Under the pieces are notes generated by a model. That model saw nothing but the letters and a program-made list of their open reading frames with translations. It searched no databases and had not been told where the DNA came from. The position numbers were made by a program, and so were the translations under genes. A DNA stretch of 64,000 bases from Burhinus oedicnemus (lineage: Eukaryota; Chordata; Aves; Charadriiformes; Burhinidae), in assembly GCA_008921705.1 (NCBI GenBank), contig VFFE01006711.1, forward strand, positions 813,172 through 877,171, in the 5' to 3' direction. Below, in pieces: positions 50,126 to 63,411 of the stretch (positions within the stretch are counted from its first letter, which is position 1; every line of letters starts with the position of its first letter).

Positions 50126-53100
50126 TGCATATATGCGTGGTGAAGTTCTGATAAAAAAAAGCGTGAGAAAGTATTTGTTATTCACCCCATGATTCCAGGC
50201 GATGGTCCATGATAATCATGAAACAAGGTGTGCTGAGTTTCTTTAACCTCACTGGTTGAAACCCAAGAACCTCAAGTCAAATCTTCCTGTGCATTGTTAT
50301 TTTACTCCCTAAAAATGTTTTGCAAAACACATTACAAAGATAGTTTTCCTCCTGGCAGAAGGAAAGTCAAGCCCAGAACAGAAATGTTATTATTAGTGTC
50401 CTGGCTGATAAGAATCACTGGGAGATGAACATTTAGTCCTAGCAATGGCTGGCAGGGGAAAAAAAAAAAAAAATCCATAGATGTCCACGTGATTTATGGA
50501 GCTGCTTCTCCTGAGTTAACCAAGGGGTTAGATTAAAAAGGGACAACGACAAAAATCAGTTTCTAATTTGGTGGAAGCTGAATTTGATACAGTAGATTGT
50601 AAATAATAGATTCCCTCTGAGCCAGCCAACGTTCACAATTCCCTAATGTTCTGAAACACTTTTATCACAATCTTTTGCTGCTTTCATCCTTGGGGCATCA
50701 ACAGCTAAAACATTTAAAATAAAAAAAGGGGGGGAAGAAAAAAAGAACCAACAAAATACAGATGCTCTGATATATTTTTGTGGATCTCACAAAAAACACA
50801 GCGATTGAAGCAATGACAAAGATATGAATGTGCCGGAGTTCAGCTAAGATCAGCCAGTGCTGCAAACGCCAAAACAACTACATTATGACCCACTGTGTAG
50901 GTAACTGAAACTGGCACTGCTTGTTAACTAGAGCACTGCATCAATAGCGAGTCCATTCACAACACACTGTGAATTGTGGCCAAAAAAGCCCAACACAACA
51001 AAACAAAGCCACACAGGCAGAGGTTTCATCATTCTACTCCCAGTGAGAAACAGCCTGCACCTTAATCGCTACCATCAGTTTCAGGGTGATCCCACAAGGA
51101 AGAAAGCACTGTTTGTTATCGGTAAGGGTACCAGAACGGGTCTGAGTCCCTGTGACCTTGTAATTATCGGGGTCAAATCTTCCTAATATCTGGACACAGT
51201 TAAAAGTGACAGTAGGACAAATAGAAATTCCTTAAAATGTCAGTGAAAAACATTATGGTGTACAGCAACATTGTTTCCCAATATATATAGGAAGGGCACA
51301 CATCTTTCTAGTCCATAGCAGAAGTTTTCTGCCTTTTTCCCATAGGTAGCCCTAAATGCTTTAATTTCAGCTGTTCAGCAATCACGACCTTTGCCTATGA
51401 CATGCTAGTTGGGACAGAGGTACGTGCTTACCAACGTATCTATCCATCACAACTTTATCAAAGGGAGTGGTAATTTCAGCACATTTAGGTACAGATCAGG
51501 AATTCATTAGGAACCTGCCCCGCAGCCCTTCCCAACAGCCTTCTTACTTAAATCCAGCCTTCACCCTGGAGACTGCACTCTCCAGGCTGCCTTCTGGAAG
51601 CCAGACACCAGCCTTCTACCAAGAGCCATTTGCTGTGTCCTGACACCACAATGCCAGGCTGCCTCGCCTGCTCCCCACGACACCTCCTGGGTCTCTCCCC
51701 TCCAGATGGAGGGGGCATTGTGCCTCCCCCTGCAGCAATGGGACAAACCTACTCCTGGCCCAGGTAATAAGAAACATCAGTAGAAGGCCTGCCACAACAA
51801 TATCCATTTCAAGAGGGACTGTAACTCAAAGAACCTAAGCATTTCCAAACAAAATCCAAAATACTCATTATCATTGTGTGTTTGCATACACAAGCTCTGT
51901 GGATCGACTCCACTTATAATGCCTATTACGTGAGCACCAGGGGACAACAGGAGTCTCCTGAAACATGTCATTCTAGCTTGAAGTTCCTTCCCAGTGCCAT
52001 CTACTTGTTTCCTTAATTAGTTCTGACAAGGCTGATAGTTCTCTTCAGAATGATGACGATAAAAAAAGGACCAGCATACAGCACTCTCCCAGTACTCCTC
52101 TGCTCACTGAATACCGTACTTCAAGTGGAAAAGCTCACAAAGCAATCTCCCGCAACCCAAAAGCAAGACAAGCTCCTGTTATCTGCAGGCAGATAACAAG
52201 CCTGTAAAGTAATGCATCGGTCATTCTTCCTTCTCGTAAACCAAGTCGCTGTCTTCTATCAAAGACTCAGATTGCAAAACAAATCCCCAATCAATGCTGT
52301 TTCTTCATGCCCTGCCTCACGTCTGTTCCCACTGGCAAAGAACACAGCTTTGCTTTGCGACGTTCTGACTCCTGAATATGGGTATTTTCAGTAAATGGTC
52401 TCTCATCATTTGTCTGGAGAAGCTTTACACGAAGAATGTAAAAAAGTCAGGCACTGGAAAGAGCAAGATGTGAATACAGGTCCTGGAGCACAGCTGCAAA
52501 AGTGCACACACAGACTGTAAAGTTGTTCCTTTATCCCGTATAGTAATTTCTCTGGTCTTGAGAACTCACTACAACAACCTCAGGTCTGGCAATACAAGAG
52601 CAGCAACAAAACAAGAAGAGACACCTTCACAGCCTTACATTTTCTCATACATTATCTCTCTGAAGAACACTTGGCGGATGCACTGCTCAAAACTATTTGA
52701 GCAACTAAAGTATGAGGACGACAGATGTCAGCATCCCCTGACTTACCATTTCCCTTGCATGTACTCTACAACCAAGTGGAGCCCACAGAGTGGGGTGGCC
52801 AGGAGGGGGTCCCACGGCGCTGTGGCTGACAAACTGCTCTATTTCAGAGGCTTATAAAGACAAGAGTATTTAACAACACTCAGAAGCCTAAGCTCAGCTT
52901 GAAAACAGTTTTCCTGCCACATGGTCACACCTCAGGCTCCATGCACAGCTCAGCTCTGTGTTCTGTACGTGCACAAACTCGAGACAGCAAAAACTAAACA
53001 AAGGTCCACCAAATGCACCCATGTGTGCTCCTGCCTTGGATGGCCGTGGGGAGGAAAAAAGGGCACTCTTGCTGTGAGAAACTGTGCTAACTCAACATCC

Positions 53101-53219
53101 TCCACCATCCCATTTCATTTATCACCACTCAGATGAGAAAATGCTGAGAGGATGCAGACAGAAGTGACAGGAAAGGTCATTTTTTTTCCTGCTGACACAT
53201 TCCCCGACTGCTGCAAAGG

Positions 53220-53310
53220 CAGTTTTCGAAACGTGGAGCCTGCAGCCAGTATTGCAGCTGGCGCAGGATCATTGGCCAATTAAGAATTCAAACTACCTCT
53301 TAATCCCATT
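53220..53310. promoter_or_regulatory. Candidate conserved non-coding element (speculative)
   Basis: CATTGGCCAATTAAGAATTC and CTTAATCCCATTAGG lie within 60 bases, bringing together a CCAAT-type inverted site, a homeodomain TTAAT core and an OTX-type TAATCC. No repeat identity is seen. Motif clustering alone is weak evidence. Confidence 0.18.
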
Positions 53311-56300
53311 AGGAAGGGAGCAACGGTTACTTTTTCTCTATCTTCTGCTGCTGCTTTTCTTTTTTATTCTCATGGCAGCTCTTGATTTTCACAAGAACTT
53401 TCCTCCCTTCTTTTCAGAAGAGGATTGTGTGTTCTTGAAAGCTGAAAGATGGATAGGATCCTGGCAAGATCCGTATCTCTGTCTTGAGGGAAGAGCATTG
53501 TGCATGGATGCACATTTACCAGGCCACTCTGCTAATATTTCCTTTCTGACCGGGAAGGAGAGCAAGCAAGAAGGGCAAGGAAAACACAGTATTCTGTATT
53601 GTAAGTAGCTATTCCTGAAATATTTCCATATAAGACTGTATAGTTCAAATGAAAAATGCTAGCATATGCAAAGAAAGGAAAAAAGAAATACGCAGACTCT
53701 CTGGGTTAGCTGCCTACTGCACACCTCAGCTCACTGTTTCTACAACTCTACTGCCTTTCCATGAAATAAATCATATTTGCATTTTTTCTACCCATATTCC
53801 AGACAACAGGCATTTAATGACGAAAGGCACCATTGCTATTTAGCAACTCTAGCATCTTAGATCAAAAATGCTGAGCAATTCGTACTGCCTGCTATTGATC
53901 CTTGCTCCCTAAACTATCAACAGAGAGTAAGAGATGCTCCATTCTTCCATGTCCTGGACCCATTAGCTTGGAAGGTGGGAGTGGGTATCACTGGACGTGA
54001 GCAACATTTGTGTTAAGGGTTTACAACAAGGTAAAAAAATCAGGCCACAGGGATCAGCCTTTCAAACTTGGTCTGGAACCTGCTGGATTGAGCTTTTTGC
54101 CAGGGGTACGCCTGGTTTCTGACCAGTGAAGATGGCATTCACCAGGTCTGGCTTTGAAAACAAAATCAAAACTTTTACAACGGATTGAGACTTTCCCAAG
54201 ATGCCAACTTGGATACTCATTTTTGCAGGTTGGGATGTCAGACTGAAGGCAATTGTCACTGCTCATGTAAAGAGACGGAGGAAACAGATGGAAACTACTT
54301 AGCAGGATGTTGTGCAGTAGATAAGGGCTGGAAATGGGAAGAAACAAGGCACATTTATTGTGCAATAATATGTAAAGGGGGAAAAACACATCCTCTTGCT
54401 TCAGGCAACTGCAGTCAAATTAGTGGATGTTGCCAATTAGTCTGCTGCAATTTTAAATGTATCCTGCCCCAGAAATGAATAAACACTTCTGTGTGGTACC
54501 AGGCAAGCAGTGCATAGGACTAACTCATCCACACAACAAAAGGGCCAGGTCTATACGGGCAGATGGGAGCAGAAACTGCTCCATACAATTTCTGCTCAAC
54601 TGATCTGGATCTTTTCACATTGCACCATTGCTAAATTATACATACCTTTCCAACATGGGCCAACAGGCTACCTTCTCCATCTGATATGGCATCACGTTTG
54701 CTTAGGTATCAATAACTGCAGTTACCTTCAGACAGTCAAGGGGATTCTGTGTATTCATCTCTTATTTACTGCAGTCGAGTCTAAAACTAGCTCCATCAGG
54801 CATTAACTCTGTGCACGTAACAGCCAACATGCACAAAAGCTGCATACACCCCAGGCCAACCACACGCCATGAACTACCCTAGTTAAGAACAGATACGAAT
54901 ATTGAACTGTTGGTGGAAAGAATGTATTTGTTAAACACATAAATACAGTAACGTTCTCTGTGGCTGAACAGGGGGAGACGCTGCTGGATGGGGTAGGATG
55001 TGATGAGGTCTCTGAAGACTTATGGACAAAACCTCCTCGCACAGCATATTTCAAATGAAGCTTGGAAAAAAAAAGGCTGGGCAGGAAGATACTGTAAGAA
55101 AGTGTCTTAGCTAGGTCCCTGGAGCTTTCTACGTCTTTTCCAGTGCTAATTTCCGTGATGCTACAATTCTGGACATCGGCAGAAGTAATTGTTGTGAGAC
55201 TTAGCTTGCAAGATAAGGCAAAAAAATTGCCATGTGTTTATTCTCAGCTAATTTCTTTTCAGCAAAGCCAATCCTTTTTAAAAAGGTCCCCATGAGTTTT
55301 AAGGAGTTGTTCTGCCTGGTATCTCAAAGGAAATAAAACTTAAAGTGTTCCCAGCATCTGCATGTGTTTCTATATGTGCATACATGCACCTGCCTACCTG
55401 CACCTCATCCCCACAACCTGCTGAATATCTAAACCTGTAAATTACCTGTAAACTCAGTGGATTACAGGTCCCAGAACTACAAAGTTGCTAAACACAGTTG
55501 TTTCATGGATATAGCAGGCCAGGAAGAGGACAGAGGTCCAAATCAATCCTCTTGTCAAGGGAAAAGCTGACATTTAGGCTCAGCCATGTCACCAATCACT
55601 AGAGAATCCACACAAGACAGCAGTCTCTGCTGCACACAGAAACATTTTTTGTCTTCACAGTACATAAAAAAGGTGACTCTCTATATCACAGAAATTAATA
55701 GCAATGGGAAAGAAATGCCACTGAACCTGAGAATACCTTTAAAGGATATTTATCAACAGCACAAAGCTGCTGTTGATTCATGTTTTTTTTTTCTTTTCCC
55801 TGTATGCTAATACCAAAAACTAAGAAAGTACAAATAATTCTGTGTCTAGGTCTCATCCAGTTAATAGGTCTTAGTCCTTTAAAGTTTCCTGGCATTTCTT
55901 CCCCAACCTATACTATAAACTCCAATAAACATAACCAAATTTTTGTGAAATAAACTCAGAAAAGTGTGTGGGTAGAAGGGTGAAGATCCTTACTCACAGC
56001 CCTGTCAAGGTTCAAAAGGGCCAGCGGCACAGGCAGGGCATGTGCTGGAGGTGGCATCTTAATTTCCCAGTGCTGCCTGAAATAACTTCTCGCAGGGACT
56101 GAGACTCATGCAGGGAGCAGATCTGTCAGCTACGTCAAGCCAGCACTCGTAGCGGCTGTGCTCCCAGGTGCAGTCACAGTCCTGCTGCTTATTTACGAAC
56201 TAAGTAAGCTACTCCCATGCAGCCACTTCTCCTGACTCATCAGGGGACAGCTGATCCAGGCTATACAACAGCAGCCCTGGGGGCTTATCCTAATTGAATA

Positions 56301-56344
56301 AGAAGCCTTTTTTTGCCAAGTCCTAGTAGCAGCATCATCAGGAT

Positions 56345-57484
56345 ATGGCAGAAGTAATGAAGCATCAGCTCATCAAGTTAAGATGTTATAAGGGGAGAGC
56401 AACAGATGTCACCTACCTGGACTTGTGCAAGGCATTTGACACTGTTGTGCATGACATCCCGGTCTCTAAATTGGAGAGACATGGATTTGATGGATGGACC
56501 ACTCGGTGGATAAGGAATTGGGTGGATGGCCGCACTCAAAGAGTTGCAGTCGACGGGTCGATATCCAAGTGGCAAGCAGTGACAAGTGGTATTCCTCAGG
56601 GGTCGGTACTGGGATCAGTACTATTTAACATCTTTGTTGGCAAAATGGATGTAGGGACTGAGTGCACACTCAGCAAGTTTGCTGACGACACCGAGCTGTG
56701 TGGAGTGGTCGACATGCTGGAGGGAAGGGATGCCATCCAGAGGGACCTGGACAGGCTTGAGTGCTGGGCCCCTGCAAACCTCATCAAGTTCAATAAGGCC
56801 AAGTGCAAGGTCCCGCATGTGGGTTGAGGCAATCCCATGCACAAATATAGGCTGGGCGGAGAGTAGATCGAGAGCAGCCCTGATGAGAGGGACTTGGGGG
56901 TATTGGTGGATGAGAAGCTCAACATGAGCCAGCAATATGCACTCGCAGCCCAGGCGGCCAACCACATCCTGAGTTGCATCAAAAGAAGCGTGGCCAGCAG
57001 GTCAAGGGAGGTGATTCTGCCCCTCTACTTCACTCTTGTGAGATCCCACCTGGAATACCGTGTCCAGCTCTGGAGCCCCCAGCATAAGAAGGACATGCAC
57101 CTCTTGGAGTGGATCCAGAGGAGGGCCACAAAGATGATCAGATGGTTAGAGCACCTCTGCTATGAAGACAGGCTGAGAGAGTTGGGGGGTTGTTCAGCCT
57201 GGAGAAGAGAAGGCTCCAGGGAGACCTTATAGGAGCCTTCCAGTATCCGAAAGGGGCCTAGAAGAAAGCTGGAGAGGGACTTTTTACAAGGGTATGTAGT
57301 GATAGGACGAGGGGGTAATGGCTTCAAGCTGGAAGAGGTGAGATCTAGATTAGATCTCAGGAAGAAATTCTTTACCCTGAGGGTAGTGAGGCACTGGAAC
57401 ATGTTGCCCAGGAAAGTTGTGGAGGCCCCATTCCTGGAAGTGTTCAAGGCCAGGTTGGATGAGGCTTTGAGCAATCTGGTCTAG
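56345..57484 (+). pseudogene. CR1 ORF2 (reverse transcriptase) pseudogene fragment
   Basis: This is the coding part of the CR1 element, listed separately because it carries the breaks. The retained part is the palm of the reverse transcriptase and the C-terminal tail. Missing are the N-terminal endonuclease and the early RT blocks. Inactivation shows as two in-frame stops (TGA at 56825, TAG at 56864) and a shifted stretch between roughly 57185 and 57290. Both stops lie where a CGA or TGG codon is plausible in relatives, as expected of CpG decay and G-to-A change. It has no host function visible from sequence. Confidence 0.9.
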
Positions 57485-57572
57485 TGGGAGGTGTTCTTGT
57501 CCATGGCAAGGGGGTTGGAACTAGACGATCTTTAAGGTCCCTTCCAACCTAAACCATTCCATGATTCTATGA
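56345..57572 (+). mobile_element. CR1 LINE, 5'-truncated, with reverse-transcriptase remnant
   Basis: About 1.23 kb of CR1 antisense to SORCS3. The coding remnant begins mid-domain and shows reverse-transcriptase motif A ([13 protein letters not shown]), motif B ([10 protein letters not shown]) and motif C (KFADDTEL), with catalytic aspartates present. After CKVPHVG the frame meets TGA at 56825-56827, then TAG 36 bases later. It continues in the same frame as [14 protein letters not shown] and [15 protein letters not shown] two-base G-run expansion near 57185 shifts frame, and the original frame returns for the segment ending in ALSNLV before TAG at 57482. The 3' end has the GGAACTAGACGATCTTTAAG tail and an ATTCYATGA-type repeat. 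No endonuclease domain is present. The element is dead. Confidence 0.94.
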
Positions 57573-58123
57573 AGATGTCTCAAAGCTCTCTGTCCCACGT
57601 GCATCCAAACACAGACAGTGATGTTTTGAGGAAGACATTTCTAGAGAGGGGATTTATCCTGGGATTAGAGGCCTGCAAACTTCATGGTGGACAAGTTTGA
57701 AACATATTCCAACAGAAGGGTTTGATTCAATTTTGCTTTCTGAAGGAAGGGACATTTTTGAAGGACACTCTTTAATTTTTATTATTAATACTCTAAATTT
57801 CAAGTCCTTTGAGGAAACAAGAATAAAAGTATATTTTTGGAGACACCAAAAAATAACACATTTTTAGCTTTGTCTCCTTTCTCATTCTTTTCTTCCCCCA
57901 TCATCCCTCTTTTTTTGGAATAAGAGAGGAAAAAACAGAAAAATAGGAGAAGTAGAAACCCAAAAAGCAGAAATTATTGTGTACAAAAGTCATTTTGGTG
58001 CTCAAAATCTAAACTAAATTTTTTTTGGGGGGAAACCATGGTCCAGAGGAATAGTTTGTTCTACTTAACCAAAAATCTTTGTTTCCCAATGGAAAGTTTG
58101 GGAGTAGAACAGTTTGCAAAGGG

Positions 58124-58143
58124 GTGTGGTGTGTGGTGTGTGG
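58124..58143 (+). repeat. GT-rich minisatellite
   Basis: Tandem GTGTG/GTGTGTG units occur over about 20 bases before a T-run. It is a simple repeat with no associated element. Confidence 0.7.
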
Positions 58144-58929
58144 TTTTTTCACCTTTTTGGAAAAAAATAAATAAATTAGGGAAATTACCTTTTCTACCCA
58201 GCTATGCTTTGCACAGATCTGTGAAAGTCAAGCACAGAGGTTTTTTTCTCTTCCAAGACAGATCACTGACATATTGAGTGACCTTCATCTCTTTCCCTGC
58301 ATTTGGTTTAAAATTAGTTTAGTGCCTGCTACATTCTGAAGCCCAGTTAATTAATATTTCCCCAGTGCTTGGCCACCCTCCTTTGAAAGTCCTGTAGATG
58401 GGGAATTGCTATAGATTATTGCTTTGGTTTTTCAGGAAACATGAATCAGTCCTGTTTCTGACCACTTTAGAAAAGCAAAGTACGTGTTCAAAGAAGCCAG
58501 CAGCTCAGCCTGTCAGTCCTGCAGCCAAGGACTTCAGTGAAGTTACTGTTTTGCTCCCTGGAAGGGAATGTTTAGAAGACTCATAATATTCCTCTGAGTT
58601 TGTCTCCTAGCAAAGTATCTTAAACATGACCCGTTCAAGCAATGTTTTACACCAAAATAAGGATTCTCAGTTCACTGTGTGTTTAATTGCCCTCATTTGT
58701 ATTAACATTTTCTGACTGCAAATATGACATGCCTGAAATATTAAGGCTCAGTGATTCAGCTATTAACAGAGTCCTAGGCAGAACACAGTGCCTCTGAAAA
58801 GTTTCAGAGTGAGAGCATAATTTAATAAATGAATGCAGCAGTAGATGAATAAAAATAAAACTTAAAATTGTCCAAAGAGGGGATGCCTGTATGAAACTTG
58901 GCACAAGCAAAATGTATAGGATATGCTGA

Positions 58930-59030
58930 TGAGCCCCATATGCCTATGGGCATTGTACATTGTATTAATTAAGGAAGGACGAGTATCCACATTCCCCATT
59001 GCAGGATATTGTGAAGAATCATCCTGGGAT
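58930..59030. repeat. Copy 1 of a diverged paired intronic element
   Basis: The segment contains CCCCATATGCCT (58934-58945), CATTGTACATTGTATTAATT A ending at 58971, and GAAGAATCATCCTGGGA starting at 59013. The same landmarks in the same order and similar spacing occur at 61833-61935. No known repeat is recognised. It may be an ancient SINE, a duplicated enhancer or part of an unnamed family. Confidence 0.45.
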
Positions 59031-59207
59031 AACATCTAACATTGTGGAAATAAATTTGTGGTTTAGTTTATGCATTTTAAAGAAAGGCAATGTGAAAAAC
59101 TAGATTTCTGCCACAAACCTTTTGTGATAGTTATTTCTCTGCATTTCAGATGTTAACCTGAAGAGAACAAATGGCTTATTTCATTCATTGACTTTTAACC
59201 AGCAGCC

Positions 59208-59254
59208 AGGAAAGAGAGAGAGCGAGAAAAGAAGAAGGGGAAGGAGGAGAAAGA
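59208..59254 (+). repeat. Purine-rich tract
   Basis: 47 bases of A and G with a single C (59223), including GAGAGAGAG and GAAGAAGGGGAAGGAGGAG. It is a simple sequence with triplex-forming potential. On the transcribed SORCS3 strand it appears as a long pyrimidine tract, but no exon follows it. Confidence 0.75.
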
Positions 59255-61832
59255 CAGACGAGAATAAACTATTCTATTCTGGATCAGCAAGAATAAATAC
59301 ATCAACGTGTCTCCTCACCCCCAAAAAATCACACTCAATTAGCCGCTGAGAGCGAGATGCTCATTTGTCCCAACATCCATAAGAGGAAAAGTCAAGGAAG
59401 CAGGAAACAAAAAGGATTCTGGCAGCAGACAAATACACAAAGACAGGCTCTGTCTGTAGAAACAGCAAGTCTGCGCGGCTATGATGGGTAAAAGCTACAG
59501 TGACAGGAGGTCTGCAGATCACCATGTGTCTTGTGACAAGACAGGTTTGCATTCAAAACAGAAGCATCCTCACAGAGAGAATGGAGAGGAGATGAATAAA
59601 ACGGCCACAGCCACTTGCAGGTCTCTCCATCAGTGGAAGAGTGACACCATAGCAGGAGGTACCAGAGAGACCACGGAGCTTTTGTGGGTTCCTTTGCTTC
59701 AAGTTAGATGGATGCACAAACAGTAAGAAGACAAGGCTGCCCAGGGAGCTGAGCACTAGACAACCTCCCAGCTCTTCACAACGGCAGAGTCTCAAAGCGT
59801 CCCCATCCCCAAAGCATTACCCTTTTCAAGTAAGAATGCTCAGGGCAGAATGCTGCAATGCGAGTTTGTGCTACCCACATGTCAAGAAGTAAAGATGTAT
59901 GGTCAAGCTGTAGGTAAATCAAGAGCTTCTCTTTGTTGGGTTCTTAATCTGTTGTTATAGATGAGCAATAAAAGGAAAGAAAAGTACAAGGCCAAATGAA
60001 AAGTAATACTCTGCTGTTTTCTAGCCTCGAGGCAAATTCCAAAGTGTCAACGCACTGTTCAAATCTAATGATTTGTAGAAAGGAAAAAAGAATTCTGGAG
60101 AAACTACAGCAGATCCAGAAATGGCTTTAGGGAGTCACTATTACAGATTGCCCCTAAAATCAATATTATAATGGAATATGTCTCCTTCCCTCAAAGATTT
60201 TCAATCAAAACCTGAAAACCAAAAATATTGTGAGCAAAACCTAAGAATCTTTCTGTACCCTTTGGCCAAAAACTTGGCAGGTTTTTGGTTTGTTTTTCTT
60301 TATTTTTTCCAATAAAAAGCAGGATTTTCTCCTACGGCAGAAACCCCAGATCTACTGAAATCAGCTCTGAAGTCTACAGGTATTATTTATTATTTCCTCA
60401 GTCCTTGCTGGCAGTCACAGCTCAGTACGTTTCTCTCTTAAACTCAGCTGTAGAACTTATGATATTACACTAAACACAGAAATGTGTCTACATCCCATTT
60501 TTATTGCCTTCTGCCCAATGGAGGACAATTATCTGTGAGATAATTACAGAGCTATGATAACCACTGCTATCTCCTATTCCAATTAGCTCACTACAAATAT
60601 GCAAGTAAAACAGCCTCACTCACTGGCTTCTCGTCCTTGTTCTGTATATGATCAGCAAGAGACAAGTTACTGAATCAACATTATTTAAAAGAACCTGTAG
60701 TGCAGCTAATAAGATACTCCTTCCCGCTCTTACGTTCTGATGTAGCTTCTTGCTCACTATGCTTAACAATAGCAGAATTAAACTCATCCCATTCTACAGA
60801 GGAGGCTCAGGGGAATGCCAGGGAACGAAAGGATGGGAGTTTCAATTTCTTCTCTTGCCGAGAATGAATTCTGCCTCATATAACTGCTGATGAATTGTCG
60901 TTTTAAGAGTGTTTGTTAATTTCCAACAGGCAGAAGGCATAAAGAGGGACCTCCTTATCTTTAATGGATGTTATTGAGCGACACAAATGGCTCACGTTTA
61001 AATGAATGCAGAAACATCTTGTCTGTTTTGCCACGATAAGACTGTTCTTTCTGCACAGCATGGGTTCAGCTCCTTCTGTTAAATAAAACAACTGGTTTTG
61101 TTCAACTTATTGGCAGGCAAACTTCCAAAGGTTCAGAGGCTGAAGTCAGTTCAGAGAAATGAACTAGAGTTTACCTGGGTCCTTCCTGATTCTTCTTGAG
61201 ACAATCTACCTGAAGAGCTTTAAGGTATGACTGAAAAACTAGTTTCAAGCAAAAACGGTCCCTGATAGTATGGGTGTACTTACTGAGGATAAATTCTCCA
61301 TTAGATTGCAACTTTCTCCAATGCAAGAATGCTTCCAGCCCCAGCTGCTGTAAAGAAATAACAGCTGTAAGAACACCCAGAAAGATGTATCTCCTGAAAT
61401 CCAAGTGGACCATCCAGGATGAGGTCTGGGGCAGAGGGGAGGCTGGGTTCAGAAAAGATGCTCGCTCCCTGATGCCAGCAGGTGTTCTGCCACTGAATGA
61501 AATGGCTGGAAAATTGCATCCATAATCAGAGTACATGAAAAGGTCATTCCTAAACTTCTCAGAACAGTGGTGATTTTTAAAACAACTCCTATATGCTTTT
61601 CTTCCAGTCATCTGAAAGCAAGAGGGGTTCTCTCTCACACTGAAAATTCGTCAATTTGCCCAGAAACAGAGAGATTACTGTAGTATAGAACAAAGGCCAA
61701 AACCCAAGCCAAATCCCACACAAAAAAAAGTAGGAGAATATTCCTCGCTAGCCAGAGAGCACAAAATACAGTACTACTGTCAGCGCCGCAGCCTAGCTTT
61801 TGATTAGCTTTGCCAAGCTATGACAGTATGGG

Positions 61833-61935
61833 AGATCCCCATATGCCTCAGAGAGATGCATTATTCAATATATTAATTAGAGGGCTGGCTTTCATCACTG
61901 CTTCCTACAAAGTGTCAGAAAGAATTACTCTGGGA
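61833..61935. repeat. Copy 2 of a diverged paired intronic element
   Basis: CCCCATATGCCT lies at 61837-61848, CATTATTCAATATATTAATT A ends at 61879, and GAAAGAATTACTCTGGGA starts at 61918. Spacings between landmarks are 23 and 38 bases, against 18 and 41 in copy 1. Same orientation, about 2.9 kb apart. Confidence 0.45.
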
Positions 61936-63392
61936 CTGTTACTGACAGGCTGAAATTAATTTGTGTTTGAGTTCACGTGCATCAGGGAGAGACAGAATGA
62001 AGTCATCCCAGGCAGGCTGCATGAGTCTGCAGTACAGCATTTAAGCTTCCAACACTGTCCTGTGAAACACAGTGATGAAGACTGGACATCCTGTCTGCAC
62101 CCTGTTGCATGAGAAGGAAACAGATCTTTCCATCGTGCACTGTCCAGACAGACACGGCATTGGGATCCAGTCCAGGGATCAATCTTAGCTGGGAGAAATA
62201 TTCAACAAATTCCTCCTTAGATCTTTCTTACTAGTGGTTTATCTGGTCTGCTCCTGCCTCAGACACTTAGTCACAAGAGGCAGGGAGGGGCGGGAATTAC
62301 AAAGTGATCCAAGATTAGCAATGGGGAAATAAGAGAAGAGACTGGCCCCTGGGACATAAAGAAACCTGATAGATGAGATACCAAAGCAAAAGGCTTTTTG
62401 ACGGTTGAAAGCCCTCGCTGCAGTACTATATGTGACATTTAGTGGTAAGCATTAAATTTAAAACCAATGAACAGAAATATTTCAGCCCTTACTTTTCCAG
62501 TCTTAAAAAAAAATAAAATAAAAAAATCACTGCCAGCCACAGTACATTAAAGTCATAAATATGTCTAACATCACAAATTGTACTAAAATCACAACAAATC
62601 ACAAATACTAAAAGCCAGATAGTATTTATGTAAGGACATCCACGGTTACATTAGTGGAGAAGGCATAATCCTTCCTTCTGCAAGATACGCTCTGTTTCTC
62701 AAGCAAAGGGAGATTAGAAAGAAAAGTTCCTCAAAGGCAACTTATTCCAAAATTGCCCTCCCAGAGGGTACAGACCACCCATTGAAAGAACTCATTCTGG
62801 CTGTGACGGCAGCCAGAATTTCAGAGGTGGTATATGAATTGTGAATTTGCTATCATGTCATGTGACTCTTTTCTTCTGATTCATTATGTAGCTCATGGAT
62901 TTTAAAGGAGAATTTAAAGTATTTTAAATATTTTCCTTCATGATCACACACAATCCTGTAGCCAGTATGCTTTTCTTTTTTTCTTCCTAAAAGGGCTTTG
63001 AGCCTGATAGCATGGCATCCACAGGACTCTCTAAAAAAGTTGAACACTTATTTTCCTAGGAAAAGAGACAGTAAGGAGAGGAGCATCACACAACAGCAAA
63101 AGTCAAGCAATGAACACCCTTTAGGAGTTCTTCCAATGCATCGGCGACTATTTAGAGCTTAAATTCATAGTAAAGAGACTATTTGTATCAAATTTCCTTT
63201 GTAATATAAAGTGTTAGTCAGCATAAGGTGTAGATATACACCGGAAACCCAACTATCTTTGCTTGTAGTCCCAGGTAAACTAGAAAATATTCCATAATAC
63301 TCCTCCAGTAGTGTACTAGGGGTTTGTGCCACCTTCTACAAAGATGCTTTCCCAGATCCAAGTATTTGTGTCAATCTCTCATAAATTAGTTT

Positions 63393-63411
63393 AAAAAAAA
63401 AAAAAAAAAAA
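63393..63411 (+). repeat. A19 homopolymer
   Basis: A run of 19 A bases. It could be the tail of a retroposed sequence, but no recognisable body lies upstream. Confidence 0.8.

Noticed and set aside
60779..60815. Possible reverse-strand MIR core (CATTCTACAGAGGAGGCTCA)
   Set aside because: Only one landmark is present, too little to call a SINE. A similar weak candidate at 9440-9470 was dropped for the same reason.
61171..61638. 155-codon minus-strand open frame, tested as a possible upstream SORCS3 exon
   Set aside because: The translation has no VPS10p features and no match to the expected segment ending in TPNRFYW.
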